Below, piece after piece: positions 14,701-20,407 of a stretch of 20,407 bases of DNA (position 1 is the stretch's first letter; every line of letters begins with the position of its first letter). Made by a program: the position numbers and the translations under genes. The stretch lies in contig JADLAZ010000035.1 in assembly GCA_020849725.1 (NCBI GenBank), forward strand, positions 1 through 20,407, given 5' to 3'. The stretch comes from Chloroflexota bacterium. GTDB taxonomy: Bacteria; Chloroflexota; Chloroflexia; Thermomicrobiales; JADLAZ01. The notes under the pieces were generated by a model, which worked only from the letters and a program-made list of their open reading frames with translations, was not told the DNA's origin and did no database searches.

Positions 14701-16596
14701 CAGCGTGGCCGTATGGCCGTAGCGCGCGTGCGCGGTGACCGGCACGCCTTGCGCCACCGGCATCCCAGACTGCACCCAGCGTGACAGGCTGGGCGCGGTC
14801 GAGTTGTAGATCGCATAGCTATCGATCGACCGCCACTTGACGGTCGCGGCCGAGCCGCAATCGTGCGTCGTGCGGCCGCCAACGATCATCACTCGACCGT
14901 CTGGGAGGAGGGTGGCGGTGTGGTCGAACCCGCCCGGACACGGGTCGCTGTCCCAGAAGCGCCGCAGTTGGTCCGACGTAGTCCAGTTCCCAGTCGCCGG
15001 GTCGTACACCTCGGTCACGGCCACTGGCGTCAGACAGGGTGGCTCAGTGGCGTTGAAGCCCCAGCAGCCGCCGACGACCAGCACCTTGCCGTCGCGCAGC
15101 AGTGTCGCCGTGTGGCGCTGGCGCTTCTGGCTGAGCGTCCCGGCCGGTGACCAACTGCCGGTCGCAGGATTGTAGATCTCCGCAGTAGTCAGTTCATCAC
15201 TAAGCGCCGACGTACCCTTCAGGCCGCCGATGACTAGCACCCGGCCATCTGGCAGGAGCGTGGTGGTGTGCTTCTCGCGCGCATCGGTCATGCTGCCGGT
15301 CATCGTCCAGGTCATGCTTGGCGACGGGCACGCCGCAGCCGGGTCATAGAGTTCGGCCGACGCCACCGACGCACCCGTATTCGTCTGGCCGCCGGTCACC
15401 AGCACCTTGCCACTGTGAAGCAGCGTCGCGGTGTGGCGCTCGCGCCGCACGTTCAGGGAGCAGGTCTGCGTCCACGTCTTCGTCTCCGGGTCATAGATCT
15501 CGGCGCCGGCAAGCTGGCTCTCGCGCCCGTTGAAGCCGCCGGCGACGAGCACCTTGCCGTTCGGCAGCAGGGTGGCGGTGTGGTTCTTACGGGCTACAGC
15601 CAGGCTGCCGGTATAGGACCAGATGTTGGTGATCGCGTTGAACAATTCTGCAGAGACGGTGGCGTTCCCCAGCGCGTCCAGGCCGCCCGCGACAAGGATG
15701 TGGCCGTTCAGTGGCGACGTGCCGTTGTTCAACAGCGTCGTTGTGTGCTCCAGGCGAGCGATGCCGATGTTGCCCGGATGGGCCAGGCCGACGCCGATCA
15801 GCCACGTCGGGTCGATGACGAGCGGGTAGGTCAGGCCGGCCGGTTCCAGCACCAGCGTCAGACGGTGGGCGCCATCGCTGAACGTGTCCAGCTCCCAATG
15901 CACCGGCTTGTCATGGCGCTGGCCGGCGGCGTCGACCAACCAGGGCGCCTCGATCTGCAGGCCGCCACCGGGGCCGGTGAAGTGCACGCCGCGCTCGCGC
16001 AGGGTCACATCGGTGACGCCATCGATGCTGAGGATGTCGTAACTAAAGCGCGCCGGCGCGGCGGCCGAGCGCAGCAGCAGGAACTCCTCGCTGCGGTCCT
16101 TGCCGACGGCGTGGATGCTGTCTGTATCGCGGTAGGCATCCTGGTAGACGACCTTGCCCTCGTCCAAGGCCACGGCAGCGACGTTCGCCCCGCGCGCCTG
16201 GAAGACGACCGTCGCGCCACCACCGCTGACCGCGAACGGCTCCCCGAAGCGATTCGGAAAGAACGGCGCCAGCTGCGCCGGCCCACTCGCGCCGTCGCGC
16301 GTCAGGGCCGCCCGCCAGGCCTGCTGCTCCTCCGGCTTGAGTCCAGCCGGCGGGATCGGATCACCGCCGGTGACCGCCAGGCCGGCGACGTCGCGCCCGG
16401 CAAGCTGACGCGTCACCGCCGACGTGTCGGCCTGCGCGCGCAGGCTGGCCTCCAGACTGGCGAATTGGCCGCGCAGCAGCGCCAGGGGTGATGGCGGTGC
16501 GGCGGCCTGCGCCGGTGGCGCCGGGGGCAGCCCAGCCAGCGCCGTCGCGCTTAGCAGCACAGCCAGCAGCAGATAGAGCGGAGCGCGGCGCGGCAT
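11728..16596 (-). CDS. Large secreted Kelch-repeat protein with four C-terminal DUF5719-type repeats
   Basis: The ATG at 16596 is chosen because AAGGAG lies 5 nt before it and a signal peptide follows at once: MPRRAP, the hydrophobic stretch LYLLLAVLLSATALAGL and a cleavage region near PAQAAA (28-33). This gives 1622 residues; an in-frame extension upstream to 16788 is not used. After a beta-rich N-terminal domain ending in YPLVIDPTW (about 260) come 14 Kelch blades of the form HTATLLPNGKVLVAGG (about 280-1030), enough for two beta-propellers. A linker/IPT-like region (about 1035-1165) is followed by four repeats of about 115 residues with FAEGxTG, LTIxNP, GVGRxxAVSAKV and GIVVERPMYF. No sortase motif or terminal membrane helix is seen, so it is probably released or bound to the surface by its domains. 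Role unknown; adhesion or polymer binding is plausible. Confidence 0.9.
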   Translation of the reverse strand: MPRRAPLYLLLAVLLSATALAGLPPAPPAQAAAPPSPLALLRGQFASLEASLRAQADTSAVTRQLAGRDVAGLAVTGGDPIPPAGLKPEEQQAWRAALTRDGASGPAQLAPFFPNRFGEPFAVSGGGATVVFQARGANVAAVALDEGKVVYQDAYRDTDSIHAVGKDRSEEFLLLRSAAAPARFSYDILSIDGVTDVTLRERGVHFTGPGGGLQIEAPWLVDAAGQRHDKPVHWELDTFSDGAHRLTLVLEPAGLTYPLVIDPTWLIGVGLAHPGNIGIARLEHTTTLLNNGTSPLNGHILVAGGLDALGNATVSAELFNAITNIWSYTGSLAVARKNHTATLLPNGKVLVAGGFNGRESQLAGAEIYDPETKTWTQTCSLNVRRERHTATLLHSGKVLVTGGQTNTGASVASAELYDPAAACPSPSMTWTMTGSMTDAREKHTTTLLPDGRVLVIGGLKGTSALSDELTTAEIYNPATGSWSPAGTLSQKRQRHTATLLRDGKVLVVGGCWGFNATEPPCLTPVAVTEVYDPATGNWTTSDQLRRFWDSDPCPGGFDHTATLLPDGRVMIVGGRTTHDCGSAATVKWRSIDSYAIYNSTAPSLSRWVQSGMPVAQGVPVTAHARYGHTATLLPNGIIFITSGYNQGVLTLPTPNPFDPWEGALSGMSTQTLWYNPSEGAFSPVTPIASTVARADHTATYLPTIKKVLVTGGTGASGPPLRSAALYDSETGAWTPVGDMSTARSGHTATLLFTGQVLVAGGLGDAATTTSTEIFEPTTLQWRPVGSLNTQRYSHTATLLANGQVLVVGGNISAIGYTDTAELFDPATEAWVTTNSVPKPPGPLDGRARHTATLLPDGTVLVAGGYNGPVGGIATAHRFNPVTRTWAAANSSLARYWHTATLLPNGLVFIFGGDNGTGKSPVGQTYNPSTNTWKNTKWDLSDFPADFRKYGHTATMLGSGWVLLAGGFAKSTASNDAYLYITEADDYVYVGSLMGTGRYAHTASLLPNQKVLLTGGFTAPLRGGPTESAELYDRGLGFQDPAWRPNVTSLTSGTFTNQLRIGSSIVANGTGFASYGLPPGSNAGKPEGSGGSGAANSATNYPVLQLQSLANEEQRLIPLDQTVGWSATSFTSAAIEAFTPGWAFATIIVNGIPSKSFAFEILSPLAGATTWYFAEGYTGAGFDEYLTIQNPNASAADVKITYYLGQGGPEVRTFSVPANRRDTVVVHEAARGVGRNQAVSAKVESTNGVGIIVERPMYFNYTGAGVANVDGAHNVMGVTATQKTWLFAEGWTGAGFDEYLTIMNPNPNAITITITYYLSSGQVITKNIPVLASSRYTVSVHSDSEGVGRDKAVSARVTTSDNGGIVVERPMYFRYSGATMSGVDGGHNVMGAPQPRTNWYFPEGFTGNATVLFDTYLTIMNMDANPAPVTLTYFIAPNAAPTVKNVTVPANSRYTVNVHDAAEGVGRDRGVATHVMTSNPNGIVVERPTYFRTVSAPLRDGGFNVMGAPQPKKAWFFAEGYTGDGFDQSLIILNPHTSDAAVTITYFLDSGTPVIKQLTVPDRERRIVLVHEMADGVGRGKAVSAKVETTHSGGIVVERPMYFTFTGSMGTVTDAHTVMGYAP
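11731..13097 (-). repeat. Four tandem DUF5719-type protein repeats
   Basis: Within the Kelch gene four coding repeats follow each other: 13097-12753, 12752-12412, 12411-12064 and 12063-11731 (333-348 bp each). Each opens with a W(Y/L/F)F(A/P)EG motif and closes with (H/F)(N/T)VMG. Repeats 1, 2 and 4 are closest; repeat 3 has a 3-residue insertion after FTG. This is divergence typical of old duplications, not recent copies. Confidence 0.85.
13550..15760 (-). repeat. Fourteen Kelch/beta-propeller coding repeats
   Basis: Fourteen copies of the pattern HTATLL-x2-G-x-VLVxGG are encoded, spaced about 45-70 residues apart. In DNA they appear as repeated segments close to GGCAGCAGGGTGGCGGTGTG on the + strand. 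These are protein repeats, not a CRISPR or satellite array. Confidence 0.85.
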
Positions 16597-16947
16597 GGGG
16601 TCTCCTTGTGACGACGGTGAGGCCATGGCGGCACGGCGGGTCGCCGGTGCGCGCTGGCGGCGTGTCGCCACGCCGCCTCCGCTCTGGACGGGCTGGGCAC
16701 CCCGTTCGCGCGACCGGCCCATGGCGCCGCGGTTCACTACTGGCGCGGCTGGCCAGGTGTGACGTGGCGATCCGTTGCCAGCGGACATAGCCTGCCCCTG
16801 GTGGCAGACGATCGGTCACGCTGGCACGCCTACTGTACGCAACGACCGTTGCAGGCGTCCATAGCCAAATGGTCAGTAGCGCCAGGAGGCCGGGTCGGCG
16901 GAGAACTCGGGGTCCTGACCCTACTCGTTCTCCTGCTCCTACTGGCG
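16597..16947. other. Intergenic region between glcF and the Kelch gene
   Basis: This 351-bp gap contains the start-side region of the Kelch gene. A perfect 14-bp palindrome GCAACGACCGTTGC (16839-16852) could be an operator. TACAGT on the - strand (16832-16837) could be a -10 but has no -35. The end of the gap is taken by a composite hairpin described separately. I see no convincing small gene. Confidence 0.35.
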
Positions 16948-16953
16948 CTACTG
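16874..16953 (-). terminator. 80-nt composite hairpin at the 3' end of glcF
   Basis: CAGTAGCGCCAG (16874-16885) pairs perfectly with CTGGCGCTACTG (16942-16953), the latter overlapping the glcF stop codon. Between them GGAGAAC (16900-16906) pairs with GTTCTCC (16927-16933), and inside that GGGT pairs with ACCC (16910-16921). The position at the operon end suggests a terminator or mRNA-stabilising structure. There is no T-run. Confidence 0.55.
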
Positions 16954-18282
16954 CCGAGCGGCGTAGGCATCGTCGAGCAACTCGACGATGTGGCGTACGC
17001 GCACCGGCGAGCCGACCTTCTTCAGGTTGGCCTGCACCTGAATCATGCAGCCGGGATTGGCCGACACGACCACCTCCGCGCCGGTGGCCAGCGCATGGCG
17101 AACCTTGCGTTCCCCGAGCGCGTCGGACATCGCTGGCTGCACGACGTTGTAGATGCCGGCGCTACCACAGCACAGGGCCGACTCCTGCATCTCCACGAGC
17201 GTCAGGCCGGGGATCTGACGCAGCAGCGCCCGCGGCTGCTGGCTGATGCGCTGGGCGTGCGCCAGGTGGCACGGTTCCTGGTAGGTGACGCGCAGCGGTA
17301 GCGAACCCATGGCCGGGTTCAACTCGATGCTGGCCAGGTACTCGGTGATGTCCCGCACCCGCGCCGAGAAGGCGGCGGCGCGTTGGGCGTAGACGGGGTC
17401 GTTGTGGAGCAGGTGGCCGTACTCCTTGAGCTGCGCGCCGCAGCCGGCGGCGTTGATGATGATGGCGTCGACGTCGAGCCGCTCGAAGGCATCGATGTTC
17501 GCCCGCGCCAGCGCCCGGCCGCCGTTCAGGTTGCCGGCATGCACGTGCAGCGCGCCGCAGCAGCCCTGGCCTTCCGGAACGATCACCTCGCAGCCGTTGG
17601 CGGCCAGCACGCGCGCCGTGGCGCGATCGATGTTGGCGTAGGCGGTGCTCATGATGCAGCCGGCGAGCAGCGCCACCCGCGCCCGCGGCGCACCGCGCGG
17701 CGCCCACTGCTCCGTCCCCGGCGTCAGGAAGCGACGCGCTACCGGCGGCAGGAACGAGTCGAGCCGCTGCATGCCAATCAGGCTCAGCACACCACTGGCG
17801 CGCGCCAGGTGACGCAGGCCCGAGCGCTGATAGGCCTGGATCAGGCGCGAGAACAGCCGGAAGCGGCCCAGGTCGGTGAACAGCACCTGGAAAGTCAGCA
17901 GCCGGGCCAGTCCCTCCAGGGGTGGTGGCTCGGGCCGGGTCTGCTCGACCTGCGCCCGCGCCGCCTCAACGAGTTGACCGTACTCCACACCCGATGGGCA
18001 GGCTGGCTCGCACGCCCGGCAGACGAGACACTCGTGCATCTGATGCACGAACACCGGGTCGTCGATACCCAGCCGTCCGGTATGCACCGCTCGGATCAGG
18101 TGAATGCGGCCGCGCGGCGACGAGCTTTCCAGCCCTGTCTCCCGGAAGGTCGGGCAGGCCGGCAGGCACAGCCCGCAGTGGACACACTTGTTGAGGATGT
18201 CCGGGCTGGGCGCATCCAGCGCGGTGAAGCCGCGCACGTCACTGGCGGGCGTCTCAAGCTCATGGTCGGCCGCGATGGCCAT
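16948..18282 (-). CDS. glcF: Glycolate oxidase iron-sulfur subunit
   Basis: A 444-residue protein with two N-terminal 4Fe-4S motifs, CVHCGLCLPACP (Cys33, 36, 39, 43) and CLVCRACEPACP (Cys85, 88, 91, 95). Two CCG-type cysteine-rich domains follow: GCIMSTAYANID with GQGCCGALH, and EPCHLAHA with SALCCGSAGIYN. This is the layout of GlcF, which takes electrons from the flavin subunits GlcD/GlcE and passes them to the respiratory chain during oxidation of glycolate (or D-lactate) to the 2-oxoacid. The start is ATG 18282, with AAAGGAG 6 nt upstream; a longer frame to 18405 runs through palindromic repeat DNA and is not used. It lies downstream of glcE with an unusually long 321-bp gap. Confidence 0.95.
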   Translation of the reverse strand: MAIAADHELETPASDVRGFTALDAPSPDILNKCVHCGLCLPACPTFRETGLESSSPRGRIHLIRAVHTGRLGIDDPVFVHQMHECLVCRACEPACPSGVEYGQLVEAARAQVEQTRPEPPPLEGLARLLTFQVLFTDLGRFRLFSRLIQAYQRSGLRHLARASGVLSLIGMQRLDSFLPPVARRFLTPGTEQWAPRGAPRARVALLAGCIMSTAYANIDRATARVLAANGCEVIVPEGQGCCGALHVHAGNLNGGRALARANIDAFERLDVDAIIINAAGCGAQLKEYGHLLHNDPVYAQRAAAFSARVRDITEYLASIELNPAMGSLPLRVTYQEPCHLAHAQRISQQPRALLRQIPGLTLVEMQESALCCGSAGIYNVVQPAMSDALGERKVRHALATGAEVVVSANPGCMIQVQANLKKVGSPVRVRHIVELLDDAYAARQ

Positions 18283-18340
18283 GCATATCTCCTTTGGGTG
18301 CTGGATATCTGGGGCAGGGAACGGAGAACCCTCACCCTCG

Positions 18341-18416
18341 CCCGCTCCCACCGCGGTGGGAGTGGGGACGGACCGCGGTCGGCCGGGATCGGCTCCCGTG
18401 CCCACCGCGGTGGGAG
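18341..18416. repeat. REP-like pair of GC-rich palindromes
   Basis: CTCCCACCGCGGTGGGAG (18345-18362) is a perfect 18-bp palindrome. CCCACCGCGGTGGGAG recurs at 18401-18416, 54 bp away. A third palindrome, GACCGCGGTC (18371-18380), lies between. With flanking C/G-rich arms (from 18341 to 18366) the first forms a 13-bp stem allowing one G-U pair. The layout resembles REP/BIME-type extragenic elements. Confidence 0.65.
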
Positions 18417-18544
18417 CGGGCGGGGGATGACGGCCTCGAGCCGTTCCGCCCGCGTCTCGTAACCTCCTGGTCCTCCTGGTCTTCGCGTGCCTCCTGCCCT
18501 ATACCGAAGCGCGCATGGGAATAGCATACTTCGTATTGCGTAGC

Positions 18545-18572
18545 GTAGGGGTGGTTCGCGAACCGCCCCTAC
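18545..18572. repeat. 28-bp GC-rich hairpin downstream of glcE
   Basis: GTAGGGGTGGTTCG is followed directly by CGAACCGCCCCTAC, a 14-bp inverted repeat with one T:G position that still pairs in RNA. It ends 32 bp from the glcE stop codon. It resembles widespread extragenic repeats of the form GTAGGGGC-GCCCCTAC seen in several bacterial phyla. It could also act as a terminator or pause after glcE. Confidence 0.6.
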
Positions 18573-18603
18573 GGGGGCCTGGGCATCCCGTCTGGGCTTC
18601 TGT

Positions 18604-19935
18604 TTAGATGCCGCCGACATAGCGGCCGGGGTTGAGGGTGCGGTTGGGGTCGTACTCCTGCTTGATGGCCTTCATCACAGCCAGACCGGATGGCTCGGCG
18701 CCCCAGATGGCAAGCCCCGGCTTGAGGTGCGGCGCGCAGCCGAGGACGGTCGCGTGCCGCCAGCGGACGACGAGCGCGGCCTGAACCCGCGCCAGCGCCG
18801 GGCCGGCGTCGACGCCGGCGGCCGGGCGCACGCGGGCTAGCACGACACCGACGCCGGCCTGAGCGGTGCGCAGGGCCGTCAGGCCGGCGTCGGTGCAGGC
18901 GGTCGCGATGGATTCGAGCGCGGCCGGCACATCGGTCGGCACGACGGCGAGCTTCAGCACCGCCTCATCCGACGCCAGGTCAGCGACCTGGGCCAGGTTG
19001 GCGGCAGTAGCCCACAGGTCGTCGCTGGCCGGCTGATCGAGTGTGCGCCCGTCGCGGCCGCCGCGCTCGCCGGCCAGCGCCAGCACGTCGCGCGTGGTGC
19101 GCGCCACCGCCGCGGCTGGCCCCTCGCAGCGCACGGCCAGCGCCGCGCCTGCTCCGCCCAGGCCGATGGCGGCCGCGGCCGGCGCGTCGAAGACGTCGAT
19201 CGCCGTCGGGATCAACTGCGAAGCCAGCAGCGCGTCGACCGTTGCCAGCGCCGGCGCCAGGTCATCGAAGCGCGCCACCGCCGTCGCCTGCGACGCCGGC
19301 CGCGGCAGCAGCTTGAAGTTGGCGCTGACGATGACCGCCACCGTGCCGAGCGCGCCGAGATGCAGTTTCATCATGTCGTAGCCGGAGACATTCTTGACGA
19401 CCATGCCACCGGCCTTGGCGATCATGCCGTCGGCGTAGACGACGCGGATGCCGATCAACTGGTCGCGCAGCGTGCCATAGGCGTGACGGCGCGGGCCGCT
19501 GGCGTTGGTGGCGATGAGGCCGCCGATGGTGGCACGCTCCGGCAGCGGTGCGTCGAGCGGCAGCATCTGGTTGTGCTCGGCCAGCAGTCCACGCAAGGCG
19601 CCGAGCGTCACGCCAGCCTCGACCGAGCAGGTCAGGTCGTCCGGCTCGTAGATGAGGACGCGATTGAGGCGCTCCAGGCTCAGCACGATCTCCAGCCGGT
19701 CGGGCGGCCGACCGATCGCCTGCTGCGTGCCGCCGCCCCAGGGCGTCACCGCCGCCCCAGCGCGGTTGGCGGTCGCCAGCACGTGTGCCACCGCCTCGAC
19801 CGTCGCCGGCCGCGCCACCAGCGGCGGCGTCTGACCGGCGATGGCGTAGGCCCGGCAGGCATCACCGCGCAGCAACGCCTCGTCGTCCAGGTCGCTCGCC
19901 AGACTGGAGGCGAGTGAGCTCACGTCGGTCGCCAT
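18604..19935 (-). CDS. glcE: Glycolate oxidase FAD-binding subunit
   Basis: A 443-residue flavoprotein with an FAD-binding PCMH-type domain at about 35-210. It shows the pyrophosphate-binding loop PWGGGTQ (65-71), the strand DLTCSVEAGVTLGALRGLL (100-118), PLPERATIGGLIATNASGPR (130-149) and KNVSGYDMMKLHLGALGTVA (181-200). A divergent cap domain follows and the C-terminus carries MKAIKQEYDPNRTLNPGRYVGG, the usual end of FAD-linked oxidases. It is shorter and less conserved than GlcD, as expected for GlcE, the second flavin subunit of the glycolate oxidase complex. The start is ATG 19935 with GGAGG 4 nt upstream. It is 59 bp downstream of glcD on the same strand. Confidence 0.95.
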   Translation of the reverse strand: MATDVSSLASSLASDLDDEALLRGDACRAYAIAGQTPPLVARPATVEAVAHVLATANRAGAAVTPWGGGTQQAIGRPPDRLEIVLSLERLNRVLIYEPDDLTCSVEAGVTLGALRGLLAEHNQMLPLDAPLPERATIGGLIATNASGPRRHAYGTLRDQLIGIRVVYADGMIAKAGGMVVKNVSGYDMMKLHLGALGTVAVIVSANFKLLPRPASQATAVARFDDLAPALATVDALLASQLIPTAIDVFDAPAAAAIGLGGAGAALAVRCEGPAAAVARTTRDVLALAGERGGRDGRTLDQPASDDLWATAANLAQVADLASDEAVLKLAVVPTDVPAALESIATACTDAGLTALRTAQAGVGVVLARVRPAAGVDAGPALARVQAALVVRWRHATVLGCAPHLKPGLAIWGAEPSGLAVMKAIKQEYDPNRTLNPGRYVGGI

Positions 19936-19994
19936 CCATCCTCCACCACGGTCGCGCCCGCGCCGGCGACCGTCTCTTCGGCGTGGTCCAACCG

Positions 19995-20407
19995 CTAGGG
20001 GATCGGCACGCCACCGATCGCATCAATGCCGGCCTCAGCGATCGCCTCCGGGCCGCCGATGGCGGTGCGGGCGGCCTCGCCGGCCAGGCCGCCACGCAGC
20101 TGCTGGACTTCCAGGCAACTGCGTGAGGTCGGGAAGATCTTGTCCGGATTGAACAGGTCGTAGGGATTGAACGACTTCTTCAGCTTCGCCATCACGCACA
20201 GGTCGTCGGTCGAGAAGACCAGTGGTAGTTGCTTCTTCTTCTCCAGGCCGATGCCGTGCTCGCCGGAGATCGCGCCGCCGGCGTCGATGCAGGCGCGCAG
20301 CGTCTCGGTCGCCGCCTCCAGCGCGCGCTCGATCTCGCCCGGCTTGCGCCGGTCGAACAGGATGATCGGATGGAGGTTGCCGTCGCCGGCGTGGAATACG
20401 TTGGCGA
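19995..20407 (-). CDS. glcD: Glycolate oxidase FAD-linked subunit, C-terminal part (5' end outside window)
   Basis: The frame is open from the right edge (first full codon at 20405) to a TAG at 19995-19997, giving 136 residues. It begins ANVFHAGDGNLHPIILFD and continues with GGAISGEHGIGLEKKK and LKKSFNPYDLFNPDKIFPT. These are the C-terminal signatures of the FAD-oxidase family: the HAGDGNLH motif and SGEHGIG contribute to the active site of GlcD and D-lactate dehydrogenases. A 35-residue tail rich in Ala and Gly follows. With glcE and glcF downstream this is GlcD, the catalytic subunit of the glycolate oxidase complex. Most of the gene lies outside the window. Confidence 0.93.
   Translation of the reverse strand, partial: ANVFHAGDGNLHPIILFDRRKPGEIERALEAATETLRACIDAGGAISGEHGIGLEKKKQLPLVFSTDDLCVMAKLKKSFNPYDLFNPDKIFPTSRSCLEVQQLRGGLAGEAARTAIGGPEAIAEAGIDAIGGVPIP

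Larger units (their letters stand above)
18283..18603. other. glcE-glcF intergenic region carrying palindromic repeats
   Basis: This 321-bp spacer lies inside an otherwise co-directional glc operon. It contains two copies of CCCACCGCGGTGGGAG and a separate GC-rich hairpin next to glcE, both listed separately. The middle (about 18450-18540) is less GC-rich, with the small palindrome ATACTTCGTAT near 18530, and shows no gene. The spacer may hold its own glcF promoter, but no clear -35/-10 pair was found. Confidence 0.5.

Noticed and set aside
13550..15760. Regularly spaced repeated DNA that might suggest a CRISPR-like or satellite array
   Set aside because: The units are in frame, vary at synonymous and non-synonymous sites and encode Kelch blades.
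15268..16491. 407-codon + strand frame antisense to the Kelch gene
   Set aside because: High-GC shadow frame. The - strand frame has a signal peptide, clear Kelch repeats and a good ribosome binding site; the antisense product is low-complexity and rich in Arg, Gln and Ala.
16597..16788. 64-residue N-terminal extension of the Kelch protein
   Set aside because: It is Arg/Ala/Gly-rich with no domain, and would bury a typical signal peptide. The ATG at 16596 has an AAGGAG site at proper distance.
18283..18405. 41-residue N-terminal extension of GlcF
   Set aside because: It translates REP-like palindromic DNA; the ATG at 18282 has AAAGGAG upstream and matches the usual GlcF start.
17383..18462. 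359-codon + strand frame antisense to glcF
   Set aside because: The opposite frame encodes all cysteine motifs of GlcF; this one shows no domain and runs through palindromic spacer DNA.
18525..18540. ATACTTCGTAT, which resembles part of a loxP arm
   Set aside because: Only a short 4-bp stem is present with no second 13-bp arm or 8-bp spacer; chance similarity.

Overview
This is a high-GC window (clearly well above 60% by eye) from a bacterium, most likely a member of the Chloroflexota. That placement is an inference from three things: a MalT-type giant LuxR regulator, a secreted Kelch protein ending in four DUF5719-type repeats, and the glcDEF arrangement. An actinobacterium cannot be excluded. 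I see no rRNA, tRNA, CRISPR array, transposase or phage gene.

Left part (1-2720, + strand). The 3' end of an acetamidase/formamidase gene is followed by a Gfo/Idh/MocA oxidoreductase, an unrecognised 203-residue protein built from two copies of one domain, and a VOC (glyoxalase-fold) protein. All are co-directional and preceded by good Shine-Dalgarno sequences, so this looks like a small-molecule catabolic cluster of unknown substrate.

Middle part (2887-11548, - strand). Read in the direction of transcription (right to left) there is a PerR-type Fur regulator, a P1B-4-type metal-exporting ATPase, a membrane protein that fuses a site-2-protease-like domain to a YlbL-like PDZ/Lon-protease module, a MalT-like LuxR activator, a small conserved-looking protein and an ECF sigma factor with no visible anti-sigma gene. 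The Fur gene has a recognisable promoter overlapped by a nested palindrome, a likely autoregulatory operator. The fur-ATPase pair suggests a peroxide- or iron-controlled Fe(II)/Co(II) efflux unit. The membrane fusion has HTLAH where active S2P proteases have HEXXH, while its Lon-type Ser/Lys dyad is intact.

Right part (11651-20407, - strand). A perfect 16-bp hairpin separates the fur promoter from the end of a 1622-residue secreted Kelch/DUF5719 protein. Upstream of that gene lies a glycolate oxidase operon, glcD (partial), glcE and glcF, which encodes the FAD subunits and the iron-sulfur subunit for glycolate or lactate oxidation. The glcE-glcF gap is unusually long and holds GC-rich palindromes. 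An 80-nt composite hairpin sits exactly at the end of glcF.
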